The notes beneath the pieces are model-generated. The model was not told where the DNA came from. It saw only the letters and a program-made list of their open reading frames with translations, and did not search any database. Both the position numbers and the translations under genes were made by a program. A stretch of 64,000 nt of DNA from Alphaproteobacteria bacterium (lineage in GTDB: Bacteria > Pseudomonadota > Alphaproteobacteria > Reyranellales > Reyranellaceae), in the NCBI GenBank assembly GCA_019235415.1, contig JAFAKN010000184.1, forward strand, positions 1 through 64,000, read 5' to 3'. Shown one piece after another: positions 9,109 through 18,129 of the stretch; within the stretch, counting starts at the first letter, position 1, and each line of letters begins with the position of its first letter.

Positions 9109-9614
9109 GCGCTCACGCAATTGCCATCATGGCGCACGTTGGTGAATATTTTTGGCCAATTTTTCCGCAAGGGCAGCGGTTGCTGCAGCAAGGTCACGGC
9201 CATGCGGATCGTCGGTACTATCCGGGATCTTTTCTACTTTGGTCGACGGCCTACTTACGCGGCGATCCACGAATCAAGCGGATCGTGTCCCATTGGTCTC
9301 CGCAACCCGACCCTAACCCGGAAATCGTCGGTGACCACCGCTGGGGATAAGTAGCCCGCCGCCGCCAGACTCGTTGGCGGTCGTGTCGCCGGGCTACTTA
9401 CCCCCAGCACCTACACCACCTCTCGGGACACGACCGACGAAGGCGCAGGGTCCCTAGCGTGCGCTCGGTCCGGGGAACCTACGGCGTGGACCAGTTCATG
9501 CGGGAGAACCGACAAGTTTAATTCTTGGCTAAGTGCGTCGTGTAGGACCGATCCGTTCCATCGTGATGGACGCTGTCGGCATGGCGCAACCCGTCGCCTT
9601 GACCCGATGGAGCG
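9109..9614. other. Intergenic stretch with a large inverted repeat
   Basis: No gene recognised. It contains the 9341-9407 hairpin and an outer 9-bp inverted pair, TCGTGTCCC (9283) and GGGACACGA (9425). These could be remains of a mobile element or a terminator-like structure, but no transposase fragment was found. Confidence 0.5.
9341..9407. repeat. Inverted repeat with 18-nt arms (one mismatch) and nested inner stem
   Basis: Arms at 9341-9358 and 9390-9407 pair with one mismatch; the core is TAAGTAGCCCG / CGGGCTACTTA. Inside is a smaller CCGCCA/TGGCGG stem. There is no T-run, so it is not a canonical intrinsic terminator. Two converging genes (9108 plus, 9615 minus) end on either side, so it could still act as a bidirectional stop or a mobile-element end. 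Confidence 0.6.
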
Positions 9615-9986
9615 TCACGGCTCGTGGAGAGCAGAACGAACACACTCTTCCAAGTCCTGATCGTCCACGGGCTTGTACAGGAAACAGAGGACGCCCTGCC
9701 TCAACGCACCGTTCCTGATTCGGTCGTCCGGGTACGCTGTGACAAGAATGCTGGGAATCGCGCGCCCGGCGTCGAGGAGGTGTCTGTGGAGCTCGGGTCC
9801 GGTCATTCCCGGCATGTTGACGTCCGCGATCAAGCAGGCGGTTTCGGAAAGCGACGGCGACGCCAGGAAATTCTCGGCCGATGGAAAAGCTTCAACACTA
9901 TAGCCCAGCGAAACCATAAGCCTTTTCATCGAGTCGCGGAACGGCTGATCGTCGTCGACTATCGCGATCAATCGCAAGTCGCGCAT
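9615..9986 (-). CDS. Single-domain response regulator (receiver only)
   Basis: A 123-residue stand-alone CheY-like receiver: acidic pocket VDDD near the start, phosphorylation Asp in CLIADVNMPGMTG, a Thr in VTAYPDD and the conserved Lys in FLYKPVDDQDLEE. There is no output domain, so it must act by protein contact or as a phosphate sink. The ATG at 9986 is preferred over the TTG one codon earlier. It is divergent from the FixJ-type regulator at 10192 and resembles the lone receiver at 37576 (both have CLIADV.MPGM.G and GVLC.L.KP). Confidence 0.88.
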   Translation of the reverse strand: MRDLRLIAIVDDDQPFRDSMKRLMVSLGYSVEAFPSAENFLASPSLSETACLIADVNMPGMTGPELHRHLLDAGRAIPSILVTAYPDDRIRNGALRQGVLCFLYKPVDDQDLEECVRSALHEP

Positions 9987-10089
9987 CAAGTGTCTTCAGG
10001 GCGCATCCTAGCCACGTTACACGGCCACCTCATGCTCGCTTCTCCATGTAATGTTAGTGCAATTACGGGTCAAGCCAACGCCACCTCAC

Positions 10090-10105
10090 CTAAGCCATCG
10101 CTTAT
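10090..10105. promoter_or_regulatory. CTAAGCCA palindromic motif, copy 2
   Basis: CTAAGCCATCGCTTAT contains a perfect TAAGC-CATC-GCTTA inverted repeat. It sits in the 205-bp gap between two divergent response-regulator genes, 86 bases before the start at 10192. Confidence 0.55.
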
Positions 10106-10191
10106 GCCTTCGCGTGTTGGCGCGGGGGTACTGTTCCTGCTCGACGATTGTCCTTACACTCAGCGCGGAGACTTTGACCCAAGGGTCGCCT

Positions 10192-10827
10192 ATGAGGGAT
10201 AACAGCCCCAGTGTCGTGATTGTGGACGACGACGCGGAGTTTCGCGACTCGGTTGGCCGTTTGATGAGGTCCGTGGGCGTGGATACGCAACAGTTTCCGT
10301 CGGTTACGGACTTTTTGAAGGCTGAGCTGCCGGACCGCCCGACTTGCCTCGTCGTTGACGTCAGAATGCCGGGCCCAAGCGGACTCGATCTCCAGCGTGC
10401 GCTCTCCGCAGCGAAGCGTGAACTTCCCATCATTTTCGTCACTGCTCACGGTGACATCCCGATGAGCGTGGAGGCGATGAAGGCCGGTGCAATCGAGTTC
10501 CTAACCAAGCCGTTCCGCGATCAGGACCTTCTGGATGCCATCGAAGCCGGTCTTGCCCGGGATCACGCCCGCCGAGAGAGCGCAGAAGCGGACGAAGAGC
10601 TCAGAAAGCGGTTCGACTCTCTCAGCCCACGCGAACGCGAGATCATGGTGCAGGTGACTGCTGGGCAGCTGAACAAGCAGATTGCCTACAGTATCGGCAT
10701 CACCGAATCGACGGTGAAGGTGCATCGCGCCAACCTCATGCGCAAGGTGAAGGCCCGCTCGCTTCCCGAACTCAGCAGGATGGTGGACAGGCTTGGCTTG
10801 ACGCCGGAGCAGCAGCAGGATGCCTGA
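10192..10827 (+). CDS. FixJ-family response regulator
   Basis: The 211-residue protein has an N-terminal receiver (VIVDDDAEFRDS; Asp in CLVVDVRMPGPSG; FVTAHGDIPMSVEAMKAGA; Lys in FLTKPFRDQDL) and a C-terminal LuxR/FixJ helix-turn-helix (LSPREREIMVQVTAG, then KQIAYSIGITESTVKVHR). This is a DNA-binding two-component output. The ATG at 10192 is preferred over the track's 10051 start because the receiver begins there, and the CTAAGCCA motif at 10090 would otherwise be coding. A weak AAGGG site precedes it. No linked intact kinase: the nearest kinase-like gene (14229) lacks its phosphoacceptor His. Confidence 0.88.
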   Translation: MRDNSPSVVIVDDDAEFRDSVGRLMRSVGVDTQQFPSVTDFLKAELPDRPTCLVVDVRMPGPSGLDLQRALSAAKRELPIIFVTAHGDIPMSVEAMKAGAIEFLTKPFRDQDLLDAIEAGLARDHARRESAEADEELRKRFDSLSPREREIMVQVTAGQLNKQIAYSIGITESTVKVHRANLMRKVKARSLPELSRMVDRLGLTPEQQQDA

Positions 10828-10891
10828 CCTCTTGTCGCTATGATCCACCCTCGCGCTGCTTTGGGCTGAGCATCGCCGGCGTTGCCTGCCT

Positions 10892-13816
10892 TTAGCGGAC
10901 CCGGCGCGCTTTCCTCGCCGCAGCTTCATCGGTGACGTGCAACGTATCCAACAGCGCCCGCGCGGTATGGAGATCGGCTGTATCAAAGCCCTCGGTGAAG
11001 CGGTTATAAACCGGCCGCAGCAAGGCGGCGGCATCGGCGGATCGCCCTCGGGCATGCCACGACCGCGCCATGGTCACGGCCGTGCGCAGTTCCCAGGATA
11101 ACGCTTTCTGTCGGCGCGCCATTTCCAGCGATCGTTGGAATTCGGCCTCCGCGTGAGCGATGCCGGCACCGCCACTTCGAGTCAGCACCTCGCCCTCGAC
11201 GCGAAGCGCTTCCGGCAGCCACCAGAGTGCACTGTGCTCTTCGCAGCGCCTGACCGCGTAGGTAGCGGCAGCCAACGCCGCGTCGTAGCGATCCAACGCC
11301 AGCAATGCCTCCGCGTGCGCGGAGAGGAACATCGAATGAAGCGCCTCCGAAGGGCTATTTCGTACGCGATTGATGCCGGCGCGCAGCAATTCTTCGGCGG
11401 CGGCCGCATCACCGAGCCGGAGCGCAATCTGGCCTTCGAAGCAAAGTACGTTGCCTCGATAGTGGCCCAGCTCGTGGCCGCGGCTTCTCTCCTTAAGTCT
11501 GGCAGTGGCGTCGCGGGCGATCGCGATGTCGCCGCGGCGAAAGGCCACGATGCCGCCGCACCAAGTCAACGCCAGGCAGGCTGAACTGGAATGGCTGCAA
11601 ACCTCGGCCTCGGCCAGCATGGCGTTCACCGTTTCCGCCGCCTGATCGACAAGTCCCAATGCCCAACGAACCATGGCCAGCGTTCCGCCGGCGGAGATGA
11701 ACGTATCTCTGCCCACCCGGGCGATATGCGCCCGCCGAACCGCCGGGTGCTGGGTTTGTCGAAACGTCCGTTCGGCATAGGTCAGGCAGTCGGAATATTC
11801 CGCCAGCCGGTGCAGCGAAACACCCAGGATCCAGTCGGCCAGGGTGGTGACGACCGGGTCCGACGCCGCGGTCACTGCCGCCTGAGCCTCGCGCCCGAAG
11901 GCGACGGCCGCGCGAAAGTCGTGCGCGCGATTGGAAATACTCGCCAATCCGGCCAGCGAGCGCAGCCGGTAATCGAGATCGCCCATCGCAGCGGCGAGTT
12001 CGGCAGACCGTGTCAGTTCCGTTTGCGCTCGATCGTTCGCGCCTTGCGAGAACAACAGCGAATAACCGAGGGCATTGCGTAGGATCATTTCCCGTTCGCG
12101 AACGTGATCGTCGGTGCCGAGCGCCTCGAGCGCCCGCTCCATCCAGCCGCGACACTCGCCGAACAGTGACAATTCGAACCAAAGCGGCACCGACGCCGTC
12201 GCCAGACCGATTCCGATTGCGGTATCGCCGGCGGCAGCAAAAGCCCAGCTGAGCGCGCCGCGCAAATTGTCGAGCTTGGGCCGATACTCCGCGAGCCAAT
12301 CGGTCGCCGGCAAGGCTTCGACTTCGGATTCGGCCCGCGTGAAGACAGCACGATAATATTCGGCATGCCGCTGGGCCAGGAGATTACTTTCTCCGGCGGC
12401 GGCGAGTTTCTCGATCGCGAAGGCGCGCGTTGTATCCAACAGCCGGTAGCGCGCGGCAGCTCGCATATCGGCCACGACCAACGATTTCGCGATCAGATCC
12501 ATGAGGCCCTGCATGACCCGCGCCGCCGGTAGCTCGGCGCTCGTCGCGACCGCGATGGCGCCTCCTAGGCTGAACGCGCCGCTGAATACGCCCAGACGCC
12601 GGAGGAGCACGCTCTCGGGTTCCGGCAGAAGATCGTGACTCCATTCCAGCGTCGCTCGCAGCGTCTGCTGACGCGCGAGCGCTGTCCGGCGGCCACCGAT
12701 CAGCAAGCGGAAGCAATCGTCGAGAAGGGCAAGCAGTTGGTTCACGCTCAACGCGACGGTTCGCGCCGCGGCCAGTTCGATCGCCAGCGGCAGGCCGTCA
12801 AGCCGGCGGCAGATCGCTCCGATCGTCGCCAACTGTTCCGCGTTGGGAGTGAACCGCGAGTTCACTGCGCGCGCCCGCTCGATGAACAGGCGCACCGAGC
12901 CATAGGCGAGAAAATCGGTATCTGATGCTTCCGCCTCCGGCACAGCGAGCGGGAGCACCCGACAAACCCATTCGCCCTCGGCGCGCAACGGTTCCCTACT
13001 CGTGGCTAGGACATGAGCCGCGGCGCCGGCCTGAAGCAGTTCCTGCGCCATGGCCGCCGCGGCGGCGACTACGTGCTCACACGTGTCCAGGACGAGCAGC
13101 AGACACCGGTCAGCTAGCGCCCGGGCCACTTGCCGCGCAGTGACGGTGCCGCCCGATTCCAGCCCTGCCGCAACCGCGATGGCGGCCGGTACCAGGCGCG
13201 GATCCGACAGCGCCGACAGCTCGACCACGTAGATGCCATCAGGGAATCGCCGCACTAAACGGTGCGCGGCCGCCAGCGCGAGGCATGTCTTGCCGATGCC
13301 GCCGGCCCCGGTGAGGGTCACCATCCGATGGTCGATCACCAGGCGTTCAATTTCACCTAGTTCGTTGCCGCGTCCGATGAGCTCGGACACCGGGAGCGGC
13401 AGGTTGCTTGGCGGCGACCGTTTCGCCGCCGTCGACGTGGCGAAGCGGGAAACAACCGGCTTAGTCTCCCGCGGTGATTGGGCGCGCAACTCGCCAATAA
13501 ACTGATAGCCGCGGCCCGAAACCGTGCGGATTAGCTCGCGGTCCCTTCCAAAAGCGCTCCGCAAGGCCGAGATCTGCGACTGCAGGGCGTTCTCCTCGAC
13601 GATGCGACCGGGCCAAACGCGCTCCATCAGCGCCTCTTTGCTGAGGACAGCGCCACGTGCCTCGATTAACGCTATCAACACGTCGCAGGCGCGCCTACCA
13701 AGCTTGACCGGGTGGCCGTCAGCCAGCAGCTCAAGCTGAAGCGGACGCAGGAGAAACCGTCCAAAGGCCAAGCAGGAGGGTGCTTCCGGAGCACTGTCCA
13801 TAGCTGGATTTATCAC
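10892..13816 (-). CDS. Winged-helix / NB-ARC-like ATPase / TPR transcriptional regulator (copy 2)
   Basis: A 974-residue paralogue of the 6241 gene with the same plan. Residues about 15-115 are an OmpR/CadC-type winged helix (GRRACDVLIALIEARGAVL ... VSGRGYQFI), followed by an ATPase with GAGGIGKTCLAL and CLLLVLDTCEHVV and a long helical repeat region ending in VYNRFTEGFDTADLHTARAL. That C-terminal block is almost shared with copy 1 (FTEGFETADLRAAKATLDML). The start at 13816 (MINPAMDSAPEA) could also be the internal ATG five codons later. It converges on the FixJ-like gene. The stimulus is unknown. Confidence 0.86.
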   Translation of the reverse strand: MINPAMDSAPEAPSCLAFGRFLLRPLQLELLADGHPVKLGRRACDVLIALIEARGAVLSKEALMERVWPGRIVEENALQSQISALRSAFGRDRELIRTVSGRGYQFIGELRAQSPRETKPVVSRFATSTAAKRSPPSNLPLPVSELIGRGNELGEIERLVIDHRMVTLTGAGGIGKTCLALAAAHRLVRRFPDGIYVVELSALSDPRLVPAAIAVAAGLESGGTVTARQVARALADRCLLLVLDTCEHVVAAAAAMAQELLQAGAAAHVLATSREPLRAEGEWVCRVLPLAVPEAEASDTDFLAYGSVRLFIERARAVNSRFTPNAEQLATIGAICRRLDGLPLAIELAAARTVALSVNQLLALLDDCFRLLIGGRRTALARQQTLRATLEWSHDLLPEPESVLLRRLGVFSGAFSLGGAIAVATSAELPAARVMQGLMDLIAKSLVVADMRAAARYRLLDTTRAFAIEKLAAAGESNLLAQRHAEYYRAVFTRAESEVEALPATDWLAEYRPKLDNLRGALSWAFAAAGDTAIGIGLATASVPLWFELSLFGECRGWMERALEALGTDDHVREREMILRNALGYSLLFSQGANDRAQTELTRSAELAAAMGDLDYRLRSLAGLASISNRAHDFRAAVAFGREAQAAVTAASDPVVTTLADWILGVSLHRLAEYSDCLTYAERTFRQTQHPAVRRAHIARVGRDTFISAGGTLAMVRWALGLVDQAAETVNAMLAEAEVCSHSSSACLALTWCGGIVAFRRGDIAIARDATARLKERSRGHELGHYRGNVLCFEGQIALRLGDAAAAEELLRAGINRVRNSPSEALHSMFLSAHAEALLALDRYDAALAAATYAVRRCEEHSALWWLPEALRVEGEVLTRSGGAGIAHAEAEFQRSLEMARRQKALSWELRTAVTMARSWHARGRSADAAALLRPVYNRFTEGFDTADLHTARALLDTLHVTDEAAARKARRVR

Positions 13817-14228
13817 GATCCAGGTTTTTTAACAGTCGGGATGAGCGGCCCGTCAAGCTGCCCTAACCTCGTCACTCGTAATCGCGTCTGATTTTCGCGC
13901 CCATTGCATTGTCGCTGCCAAAAGGCGTCGAGTTCGATCCACAGGCGGCAACCAGCAGCCGGATATGTTTTGCCGGTGTCGGGGTGTTGGTCTCTCCCGC
14001 AGCCTATCTCGTACATAGGCAATCGCCGTTGGTCAGAACATCGACAGCGCGTGCTGCCTGATTTCGAGCCACGGGATTCATGCCACGCACAGGATTCAAC
14101 CTGAAGGGCGCCACGGATTTCAGTTTAATTCAGGCTGCTCGCAGGACTTTGCAATCCAGGCTCGGTAGCTTGCGATCTGTGTGGCGCGGCAATTCGCAAC
14201 CGCTGCAGCCGCATAGGGAGAGCTGGCG
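13817..14228. other. Intergenic region
   Basis: No gene or motif recognised. It should carry the promoters of the divergent regulator (minus) and kinase-like gene (plus). Neither an FNR-like box nor a CTAAGCCA motif was found. Confidence 0.5.
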
Positions 14229-15185
14229 ATGAGCAGAGCGATTGCAATCGAGGGCCGGCTGGACGTTGACCGATCCGCACGCCGGGCAGCAGGCTGCCAA
14301 ACCTTGTGCACGGTATGGCCAAAGTCCGCAAGTCATGGCCTTCGCGATATGCCCGCAACGGCGACAGGAGCCCATGAATTTCCCAGCGGCGTCAAAGCCT
14401 GCGCCGCCAGCAGCGCACATCTCGATCGCCGCGCGGCGCTTGGCGAGATTGCGACTCTGCTCGCTCAGGAGGTCAAGAATCCGGTGGGGGCGATGCTCCT
14501 CAACGCCAAAGCCGCACTGAATTGGCTCAACGGCGAGCAGCCCAATCTCAATGAAGCCCGGCAGGCAATCGCAGACATCATCGAAAGCGGCAAAGTCGCT
14601 CGCGATCTCATAAACATGATCGACAGTTCGCGGCCGACCGAAGCCAGCCACAAGCGCCCCGTAGACATCAATAGCGCCATCCTCACCGCCGTCAGGCTGA
14701 GCTGGGGCGTGACCCGGCGAGAGGGCGTGTCCTTAAAGACAGACCTCGGCGCGAACCTGCCGATCGTGACGGGCGACAGCATCCAGCTGCAGCAGGTGCT
14801 CCTCAACTTGATCCGTTACGCAGCGGAGGCCATGTGCGACACGGTCGATCAGCCACGGGAGATCCTCGTTGCGACGGAGTTGGTGCGAGACGGTGTCCTG
14901 GTCGCCGTTCGGGATCGCGGTCCCGGGCTCGACCCGGCCAGCGCCGACCGCCTGTTCGAGCCGGTCTACGGCGCTAATCCCGGCGACATTAGCAGCGGGC
15001 TGGCGATCTGCCGGTCGATCATCGAGGCCCATGACGGACACTTGTGCGCGGTCGCCAATAGTCCGCACGGGACCGTGGTCCAGTTCGTGCTGCCAACCAA
15101 GTGCGCGCGACGTGCGCTGCCGCCGCGATCGCTCTTGGGCGCCACTGCAAATATGGATGCCGGCAAGGCTTCTGCGGATACGTAG
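14229..15185 (+). CDS. Histidine-kinase-like protein lacking phosphoacceptor His (pseudokinase)
   Basis: The 318-residue protein matches the transmitter half of FixL-type kinases. The H-box reads LLAQEVKNPV where the intact kinase at 34885 has IAHEVNQPL, so the phosphorylated His is Gln. The N-box reads NLIRYAAEAM, with Tyr in place of the Mg/ATP-binding Asn. The G1 box DRGPGLD is kept and the G2 glycines are reduced to SSGLAICRS. The N-terminal 75 residues match no sensor domain. It is therefore unlikely to autophosphorylate. It may be a decaying kinase or a regulator of another kinase. A GGAGAG site precedes the ATG. Confidence 0.75.
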   Translation: MSRAIAIEGRLDVDRSARRAAGCQTLCTVWPKSASHGLRDMPATATGAHEFPSGVKACAASSAHLDRRAALGEIATLLAQEVKNPVGAMLLNAKAALNWLNGEQPNLNEARQAIADIIESGKVARDLINMIDSSRPTEASHKRPVDINSAILTAVRLSWGVTRREGVSLKTDLGANLPIVTGDSIQLQQVLLNLIRYAAEAMCDTVDQPREILVATELVRDGVLVAVRDRGPGLDPASADRLFEPVYGANPGDISSGLAICRSIIEAHDGHLCAVANSPHGTVVQFVLPTKCARRALPPRSLLGATANMDAGKASADT

Positions 15186-15209
15186 TGTGACCCTGCGGGG
15201 AGGCACCGC

Positions 15210-15572
15210 GTGAACGCTGCGCTAAACCCGGTTGCCTACCGACAGGCGAAGAATTTGATCGCGCGGGGCAAGTTCGTCTATGACGAGCCGGAGGCTTGGA
15301 GCGAGCATCATCCGACGACGCGAATGGAGAACGAGTTCGTCGAGGCGCATGGGTTCGCCGCGTATGGCAACTGGTTCCTCGGTACGAACAGCGCTTATCA
15401 GGAAGGAACCACGCGTCACCACGAGCTGCCCTACGGGGATTTCGAATCCGTGCACCGCTGCGCACTGCTGGCCGCGAAAAGGCGGGCCGCGGAACAGAAG
15501 ACCGTGGAGATCGAGCAGGCGATCGCACGTCTGCTTGCCCTGATGGAGGTGAAGTCTGCCGAACTCGCCTGA
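15210..15572 (+). CDS. Conserved hypothetical protein, 120 aa
   Basis: A small soluble protein starting at GTG. It has the stretches NPVAYRQAKNLIARGKFVYDE, NEFVEAHGFAAYGNWFLG and LPYGDFESVHRCALLAAKRR. I recall this as a conserved alphaproteobacterial protein of unknown function; no catalytic motif is visible. It follows the pseudokinase after 24 bases and may be cotranscribed. Confidence 0.7.
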   Translation: MNAALNPVAYRQAKNLIARGKFVYDEPEAWSEHHPTTRMENEFVEAHGFAAYGNWFLGTNSAYQEGTTRHHELPYGDFESVHRCALLAAKRRAAEQKTVEIEQAIARLLALMEVKSAELA

Positions 15573-16066
15573 CGGCGGTGGCAGCCTGTGGCCCGTGGTG
15601 TCCAATGACCAAATGGGCCAGCTCATGGGCGAGCGGGTGCTGGCCGGCACCGCATATTTGGCGGGGAACCTTGTCGGCGCACGGCACTGCACTATGTGGC
15701 AGCCCTGGTCAGCGCCCGAAAGAGTAATGATCCCGTCTGCTCGGCCGGCGGCCTTGTGGCTCGTCCGCTCGTGCTCAGGCAGGCCCATGCACCCACCGCC
15801 GAGGCGGATAGGCGCCGATCAGATAGAGGCAAGGGCCGGCAAGATCCATTTCGCCCATCTAAGCCAATAGTTTAGTCCGACCAGCCGAAGGAGAAGCCGA
15901 TACGACTCTCGCCTAATGGAGCGGGACGCAGCAAATGACGATGATCGTCGCGATGGAGCACCCGGCCATGATGAAGCAGTCTGGGACAGCAACTCTTTGC
16001 GTTTCATCGCGGCGTTTAATTCATCCACCCGTCGCGCGTGACTGGCCCTTTAACCCCGGTTCATCG
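15573..16066. other. Intergenic region before DUF6492 gene
   Basis: No convincing gene. It holds the third CTAAGCCA motif (15859). A 41-codon ORF at 15916 and an N-terminal extension of the next gene (from 15935) are possible but look non-coding. Confidence 0.4.
15859..15875. promoter_or_regulatory. CTAAGCCA palindromic motif, copy 3
   Basis: CTAAGCCAATAGTTTAG has arms CTAAgC/CTAAaC with a 5-bp spacer, one longer than copies 1 and 2. It may precede the DUF6492-Mla gene run. Confidence 0.5.
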
Positions 16067-16984
16067 ATGCCGATGTTCACCGAGATCCGACACGCCGTCT
16101 TGCCGCTTGCCCTGCGCAAGTTGCGTGGCGGCAACGAGTTGGAGCGGGCGGCATTGCTAATCGAATCGCTGGCACGCCACTGGCGGGACCGTAGGCCGTT
16201 GCAGCTTCTGATCGTGTCGCCGGAACGCGACGTCGACAAGGTGCAAGTGCGGCTCCCGGCTTTTCCGAACGTCCTCGTGTCGGTCTACGGCGAGCGCGAG
16301 TTCTTTCCTCGGTTCAGCTCATTCTACGCCATGCCGGGGTGGTACCGGCAGCAGATCGTCAAACTGCTGGTGCCCGCAGCGTTGGCGCTTGGCGGCTATC
16401 TCACCCTCGATGCCGATGTCTTCTGCGTCGACGATTTCGACGCCACGACCTTCATCCAGGATGGTCGGGCGCTGTCGCGCTGGGAACCTAAGCGGCAGCA
16501 CGCTTGGTGGCAGCGCACGGCGCGGTACGTGGGCGTGCCTTACGATGCGGCAGCGCACGGTCTTTCGGTCACGCCGAACGTCCTGCACAGCGACCTTTCA
16601 GACCAGGCACTCGAGCATGTCGGGCGCGGCCTGCTGAGTTGGCAAGTCGCCCTGTCGCTGCGGATTCTGAGCAGAATCGGCACGGTCCCCTGGACCGAAT
16701 ACGCGCTTTATACCAGCGCGGCCGAGCGGGCCGGAAACCTGTTCGACTATCACGTCCATTGGGACGATTGCTATTGCCAGGAGAGCCAGGTCTTTTCGGA
16801 ACACAGCTCGATCTGGCACGCCAGTGACTTCGCGTACCGGATTCAGCACATGCGGCGAAACCCGAGCGCGAAATTCATCGTCGTGCAGAGCAAGCCCGGC
16901 CTTTCGATGGACGCGGTGCGCCAGTACTGCCTGACCGTCGACAGCCGGATGGGGGCAAGCCGCAGCGAGCTGCTGAGCCAATGA
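16067..16984 (+). CDS. DUF6492 family protein (glycosyltransferase-like)
   Basis: About 305 residues. Features fitting DUF6492, a glycosyltransferase-like fold, are the N-terminal HAVLPLALRKLRGG, the DxD-like metal site LTLDADVFCVDDF, and a C-terminal block with HWDDCYCQESQVF and SIWHASDFAYRIQH. Donor and acceptor are unknown. The track start (15935) adds 44 residues of low-quality sequence, so the ATG at 16067 is preferred, though no ribosome site is evident at either. It overlaps the next gene by four bases (ATGA), implying one operon with the Mla-type transporter. Confidence 0.7.
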   Translation: MPMFTEIRHAVLPLALRKLRGGNELERAALLIESLARHWRDRRPLQLLIVSPERDVDKVQVRLPAFPNVLVSVYGEREFFPRFSSFYAMPGWYRQQIVKLLVPAALALGGYLTLDADVFCVDDFDATTFIQDGRALSRWEPKRQHAWWQRTARYVGVPYDAAAHGLSVTPNVLHSDLSDQALEHVGRGLLSWQVALSLRILSRIGTVPWTEYALYTSAAERAGNLFDYHVHWDDCYCQESQVFSEHSSIWHASDFAYRIQHMRRNPSAKFIVVQSKPGLSMDAVRQYCLTVDSRMGASRSELLSQ

Positions 16985-18126
16985 ACGGCGGACCTCTCCA
17001 TCCGCCCGAATGGACAGTGCAACATCGCGGGCCCGACACGGTGCTGAGGCTTGCCGGTGACTGGATCGCGTGCCGCACCGGCGTTCGGTCACCCGCCGAT
17101 GCACGGCGCACGGTCGACGAAGCGGGCAACGGCACGTTACGAATCGACTGTGCCCAGCTCGGCCAATGGGACTGTGGGTTGGTCGTGTTCCTGCGCATGG
17201 TGCGGGACCGCGCGCGCGCCGCAACTGGCATCCGGATCGACGATGCCGCCGTTCCGCAAGCGGCAAGGCAACTGCTCGCCCTCACCGCCGCGGCCACCTC
17301 TGCAACCCACGGCTCTCGCAAGGTGGCTCACAAGTCCATCGCGGTTCGGGCCGGCGAGAACGTTCTCCGTGCCGGAAAGGAAGTCGGTCTGGCGACCGCG
17401 CTGGTCGGCGAGAGTGCCTTGCGCGCGCCAGTCGCGCTTGCTGGGCGGGCTCGCACCCGCGCAGTCGACGTACTGCAGCTCGCGGGCGAGGCGGGTTTCG
17501 GCGCACTTCTGATCGTGGCGATCTGCAATGGCCTCGTCGGCGACATTCTCGCCTTCATCGGTGCAGTGCAGTTCCGGCGTTTCGGCGCCGGGATCTATGT
17601 CGCGGACCTTGTCGGCATTGCCATGGTGCGGGAGATGGCCGCCGTAATGACGGCGATCGTAATGGCCGGCCGCACTGGCGGCGCCTACGCAGCGCACATC
17701 GCCACCATGCAGGGTAACGAGGAGATCGATGCGCTGAAGACCTTCGGCATCCCGCCGTTCGACTTCCTGGTGCTGCCGCGGGTGCTCGCGCTTGTGACCA
17801 TGATGCCGTTGCTCTACCTCTACGGCTGCGCGGTCGGACTGCTCGGGGGCTATGTCGTCGGCATTGCGACCCTCAACATAACTTCGAGCGCATTCCTGGT
17901 GGAGCTACAGGAGGCCGTTGCGGGCCGCCAGTTCGCCATCGGCTTGGTCAAGAGCCTCGCCTTCGGCGCCTTGGTGGCGCTCGCCGGCTGTCACATAGGA
18001 TTGCGCGCCGGGCGAAGCGCTGCCGAGGTCGGACGCGCGGCCACCAGCGCGGTGGTGGCAGGAATCATTGGTGTCATCGCGCTCGACGCCCTGTTCACCG
18101 CCTGCACGAATGCCATGGGAATCTGA
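16981..18126 (+). CDS. mlaE: MlaE-type ABC transporter permease with N-terminal STAS domain
   Basis: The 381-residue protein is the permease of an MCE/Mla lipid transporter. Residues about 10-100 form a STAS-like domain (VLRLAGDWIACRT ... IDCAQLGQWDCGLVVFL). From about 160 onward it has the MlaE permease core with several membrane segments and the signature EMAAVMTAIVMAGRTGGAYAA, then MQGNEEIDALKTFGIPPFDFLV. In E. coli the STAS protein MlaB is separate; here it is fused. It works in the inner membrane with the ATPase and MCE protein encoded next. Its ATG overlaps the upstream stop. Confidence 0.9.
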   Translation: MNGGPLHPPEWTVQHRGPDTVLRLAGDWIACRTGVRSPADARRTVDEAGNGTLRIDCAQLGQWDCGLVVFLRMVRDRARAATGIRIDDAAVPQAARQLLALTAAATSATHGSRKVAHKSIAVRAGENVLRAGKEVGLATALVGESALRAPVALAGRARTRAVDVLQLAGEAGFGALLIVAICNGLVGDILAFIGAVQFRRFGAGIYVADLVGIAMVREMAAVMTAIVMAGRTGGAYAAHIATMQGNEEIDALKTFGIPPFDFLVLPRVLALVTMMPLLYLYGCAVGLLGGYVVGIATLNITSSAFLVELQEAVAGRQFAIGLVKSLAFGALVALAGCHIGLRAGRSAAEVGRAATSAVVAGIIGVIALDALFTACTNAMGI

Positions 18127-18129
18127 GCG

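Noticed and set aside
9518-9535. GTTTAATTCTTGGCTAAG resembling the reversed motif
   Set aside because: The arm order and bases fit poorly, and no gene start is suitably placed.
15916-16041. 41-codon ORF before the DUF6492 gene
   Set aside because: The ribosome site is too far away and the composition is not protein-like.
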